From JBAYZQ01 sp041672385 (GTDB taxonomy: Bacteria > Spirochaetota > Spirochaetia > Sphaerochaetales > Sphaerochaetaceae), in the NCBI GenBank assembly GCA_041672385.1, contig JBAYZQ010000100.1, forward strand, positions 1-8,366: 8,366 nt of DNA, read 5' to 3'. Positions 7,018 through 8,366 of this stretch are shown piece after piece. Numbering within the stretch: the stretch's first letter is position 1; each line of letters opens with the position of its first letter. The notes under the pieces were generated by a model. It worked only from the letters and a program-made list of their open reading frames with translations, was not told where the DNA came from and did no database searches. A program made the position numbers and the translations under genes.

Positions 7018-7093
7018 TGTTGAAATAAAATCTAAAAAGTGACCGAATGAAAATCTAAAAAGTGACCGAATGGAAATACGAAAAGTGACCTAG
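7018..7093. mobile_element. Tandem 23-bp repeats, probable remnant of an IS21-family-type end
   Basis: Two exact 23-bp units lie at 7027-7049 and 7050-7072 with core CTAAAAAGTGACCGAATG. A third, degenerate unit starts at 7073 and keeps AAAAGTGACC at 7081-7090. The left edge could be TGTTGA at 7018. From established knowledge, IS21-family elements carry several repeated transposase-binding motifs inside each end, and their ends commonly begin with TG. No istA or istB coding sequence is present here, so this would be a solitary end left after deletion. It sits exactly where the arsR remnant breaks off. Alternatively it could be a cluster of regulator binding sites. Three copies without distinct spacers do not make a CRISPR array. 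Confidence 0.4.
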
Positions 7094-7180
7094 TCCTCCT
7101 AAGCAGTAATCACGAAGCAATAGTTCTTGGATAATTTTAAAACCATTCCCATCAGCTAAAGAGTTAAGTATTTTTATTGT
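7091..7180 (-). pseudogene. Remnant of a second arsR gene
   Basis: On the minus strand, 30 codons from 7180 to 7091 read TIKILNSLADGNGFKIIQ, then ELLLRDYCLGGL. This is homologous to residues 7-36 of the intact regulator at 6928-6584, at about 88% nucleotide identity. The conserved DENR of the intact protein has become DGNG. There is no start: the first upstream in-frame triplets are CTA, ACG and the stop TAA, because a 29-bp segment with the ribosome binding site and start codon is missing. On the 3' side the homology ends at the insertion-sequence-like repeats, where the frame runs into a TAG after about a dozen unrelated codons. The helix-turn-helix is therefore lost and no product is expected. 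Confidence 0.85.
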
Positions 7181-7187
7181 TAGCGTT

Positions 7188-7224
7188 TACTTAATTAGAT
7201 TAACATGCTTGTTAGTAGCAACCA
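7188..7224. repeat. Duplicated arsR leader and operator upstream of the remnant
   Basis: This stretch is nearly identical (35 of 37 positions) to 6947-6983 and contains the same TAACA/TGTTA dyad at 7201-7214. The -35 and -10 boxes found upstream of the intact gene are not preserved here. The site lies 36 nt downstream of the iron-sulfur protein stop codon. If the intact ArsR still binds it, it would act as a decoy or secondary site. Confidence 0.7.
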
Positions 7225-7260
7225 AGGGAAAATTTATGAGAGGATACAAGATTAAAACTA

Positions 7261-7926
7261 TTATTTTATTTTTCTTAAATCGTTTATTTGTTTACCTGGA
7301 TATACTTGTGTTGGACATGCTTTATTACACAAATACTGTTTATCACAAGAATCAACACCATTTTTTTTAAAGGCTTTTTCTTTTAATTTTTCAATATTTT
7401 TTTCATCAACTTGTTTTGTAATTTCTCTTTTTATTGAAGCAAGAGGAGAAGGGCCTATAAAATCATTCTTTACAGGACAAGCACTTATACAAGACCCACA
7501 TTCTATACAGTTTTCAAAGCGCTGCCAGTTATTAATTCCATCGGGTTTTAGGGAATCTTTTCCAATTTCACTTTCTCTTAGATAAGTAGATCCTTCCATA
7601 TTATTTATCATACTAGATATGTCAACAACCAAATCTGAGATTATTTTAAAGGATTTTAAAGGTTCAATTGTTATCTTATTATCTTTAAATTCATTTAAAA
7701 AAGTCATACAAGCTAATCTCTCTTTTGCATTAATTAAGCAAGCACAAGTACCGCATGAACCATGATGACAAGAATGCCTATAAGTAATAGTTGGATCAAG
7801 GTTTACTCTTATTTCATCTAAAGCATCAATTACAGTTAGAGAACTGTCCATTTCAATATTAAAATTCATAAACTTTCCATTATCTCTTTTGATTGATATT
7901 AAATAGTTGTTAATTTTTTTATCCAT
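7261..7926 (-). CDS. Succinate dehydrogenase/fumarate reductase-type iron-sulfur protein (SdhB/FrdB-like)
   Basis: The product has 221 residues and is cytoplasmic or membrane-associated; it relays electrons from a flavoprotein through three clusters. The N-terminal ferredoxin-like domain binds [2Fe-2S] with Cys53, Cys58, Cys61 and Cys73, in the C-x4-C-x2-C-x11-C spacing. Cys63 is an extra cysteine. The C-terminal domain has C140-x2-C143-x2-C146-x3-C150-P and C194-x5-C200-x3-C204-P, then YPGKQIN, matching the SdhB arrangement for a [4Fe-4S] and a [3Fe-4S] cluster. I place the start at the ATG at 7926-7924, which follows a GAGGGGG ribosome binding site. An upstream start at 7995 would add 23 residues unlike the family and overlap the upstream gene much more. 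The gene overlaps the GlpA-like gene by 8 nt, so translational coupling is likely. No SDH/FRD flavoprotein or membrane anchor is next to it, so glycerol-3-phosphate oxidation rather than succinate metabolism is its probable job. The family is sure; the partner is inferred. Confidence 0.88.
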   Translation of the reverse strand: MDKKINNYLISIKRDNGKFMNFNIEMDSSLTVIDALDEIRVNLDPTITYRHSCHHGSCGTCACLINAKERLACMTFLNEFKDNKITIEPLKSFKIISDLVVDISSMINNMEGSTYLRESEIGKDSLKPDGINNWQRFENCIECGSCISACPVKNDFIGPSPLASIKREITKQVDEKNIEKLKEKAFKKNGVDSCDKQYLCNKACPTQVYPGKQINDLRKIK

Positions 7927-8366
7927 GATATCCCCCTCTGTAATATTCTCTATAATTAGGTAAAATAATATTTGCAGTTTCGCATTTATTCTCAAGTCCT
8001 AATTTCTTACAAATCATGTTTGTAGCAACTTCACCCATAGCTCTAAGAGTTGTTGCTTTCCCTCCGACTATACTTATCATATTATCTATATTGTCATTAA
8101 CTTTGTGATCTATTATAGCAAAATCTCTACTTAGATTTCGAACGCCTTCCAAGCTGTTATGCTTGCCAAATAAAGGTCTAGCAGCAGCCCAGGCAGTATG
8201 ATATTCTAAGTGTTTAAAACAAGGGAAAATATCAATAGCAGATTTATTGAGAAAATCTATATCCTCTGGGGGGACGATATTTATATCAGGATTATCACTT
8301 AACCATTGAGTAGAACCAATAATTGTTAAATTTCTTTGAGGGACAACAATATCTCCATCTCCAGCC
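7919..8366 (-). CDS. glpA: GlpA-type FAD-dependent glycerol-3-phosphate dehydrogenase, C-terminal 148 residues (5' end outside window)
   Basis: The minus-strand frame is open from the window edge (first complete codon at 8365) to a TAA at 7921-7919. An internal ATG at 8152 is not the start, because the homology runs through it. The visible part matches the C-terminal half of anaerobic GlpA and related FAD-dependent dehydrogenases. It has GDGDIVVPQRNLTIIGST, then AWAAARPLF, RDFAIIDH, the FAD-contacting GGKATTLRAMGE, and CKKLGLENKC before a final LP. The protein stops about 15 residues after that LP, so it lacks the C-terminal BFD-like [2Fe-2S] domain of Escherichia coli GlpA. The enzyme would oxidise sn-glycerol 3-phosphate to dihydroxyacetone phosphate. 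The 8-nt overlap with the iron-sulfur gene suggests that the electrons leave through that subunit. A GlpC-like quinone-reducing subunit is not visible and could lie outside the window. The family is fairly sure; the substrate is inferred because the catalytic N-terminal half is missing. Confidence 0.82.
   Translation of the reverse strand, partial: AGDGDIVVPQRNLTIIGSTQWLSDNPDINIVPPEDIDFLNKSAIDIFPCFKHLEYHTAWAAARPLFGKHNSLEGVRNLSRDFAIIDHKVNDNIDNMISIVGGKATTLRAMGEVATNMICKKLGLENKCETANIILPNYREYYRGGYHG

Noticed and set aside
7027..7093. CRISPR array
   Set aside because: The units follow each other directly without unique spacers and there are only three, so this is a tandem repeat.
6568..7244. Ten-base inverted match TTATGAGAGG at 7235-7244 (plus) and 6577-6568 (minus) as element ends
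   Set aside because: A 10-base match within 700 bp of AT-rich sequence is too short, and no target duplication or further similarity accompanies it.
7927..7995. Longer start for the iron-sulfur protein at 7995
   Set aside because: The extra 23 residues do not resemble the family and would overlap the GlpA-like gene by 77 nt. The ATG at 7926 has a good ribosome binding site and the usual domain start.

Overview
The window is AT-rich bacterial DNA and probably chromosomal. The best guess for the host is an anaerobic or microaerophilic spirochaete. This rests on the large lipoprotein at 1323-4934, which joins many InlB-type B-repeats to a C-terminal domain opening with VGDSGPTGGTVFF and continuing with WRYLEAA and YWSST. 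From memory, that combination is common in Spirochaetota. UGA is used as a stop codon (691-693), so the code is standard. The phylum call is an inference and nothing here proves it.

Plus-strand half (1-4934). The window opens inside an unrecognised gene whose last 230 codons are present (1-693). A gene-free stretch of about 630 bases follows. Its right end carries a plausible promoter (1224-1252), a perfect 9-bp inverted repeat in the leader (1282-1302) and a clean Shine-Dalgarno before the lipoprotein start at 1323. The lipoprotein has 1203 residues: a lipobox ending at Cys20, thirteen B-repeats of three main subtypes plus one outlier, and an Lcl/DUF1566-like C-terminal domain. It is probably displayed on the cell surface or in the periplasm.

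Minus-strand half (8366-5177). Two modules follow each other. The upstream one is the 3' end of a GlpA-type FAD-dependent glycerol-3-phosphate dehydrogenase (8366-7919, 5' end outside the window). It overlaps by 8 nt a succinate dehydrogenase/fumarate reductase-type iron-sulfur protein (7926-7261), so the two probably form an electron-transfer pair. The downstream one is an ArsR-family repressor (6928-6584) followed by a CoA-disulfide-reductase/NADH-oxidase-like flavoprotein (6535-5177). It has its own TTGACA promoter, a candidate operator and a strong terminator at 5125-5160.

The gap between the two modules (6929-7260) is scarred. It holds a decayed second copy of the arsR 5' end and its operator, about 88% identical over the coding part, with the start codon deleted. 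It also holds three 23-bp-period repeats that resemble the end of an IS21-family insertion sequence. This looks like a site of paralogous arsR duplication, insertion-sequence activity and deletion.

The most interesting biology is the ArsR/flavoprotein pair. The repressor has Cys32 and Cys99 plus a C-terminal Cys107/Cys110 pair, and it sits beside a flavoprotein with a CoA-disulfide-reductase-like active-site cysteine. This suggests a thiol, persulfide or metal-responsive switch. That is a hypothesis, not something the sequence demonstrates.
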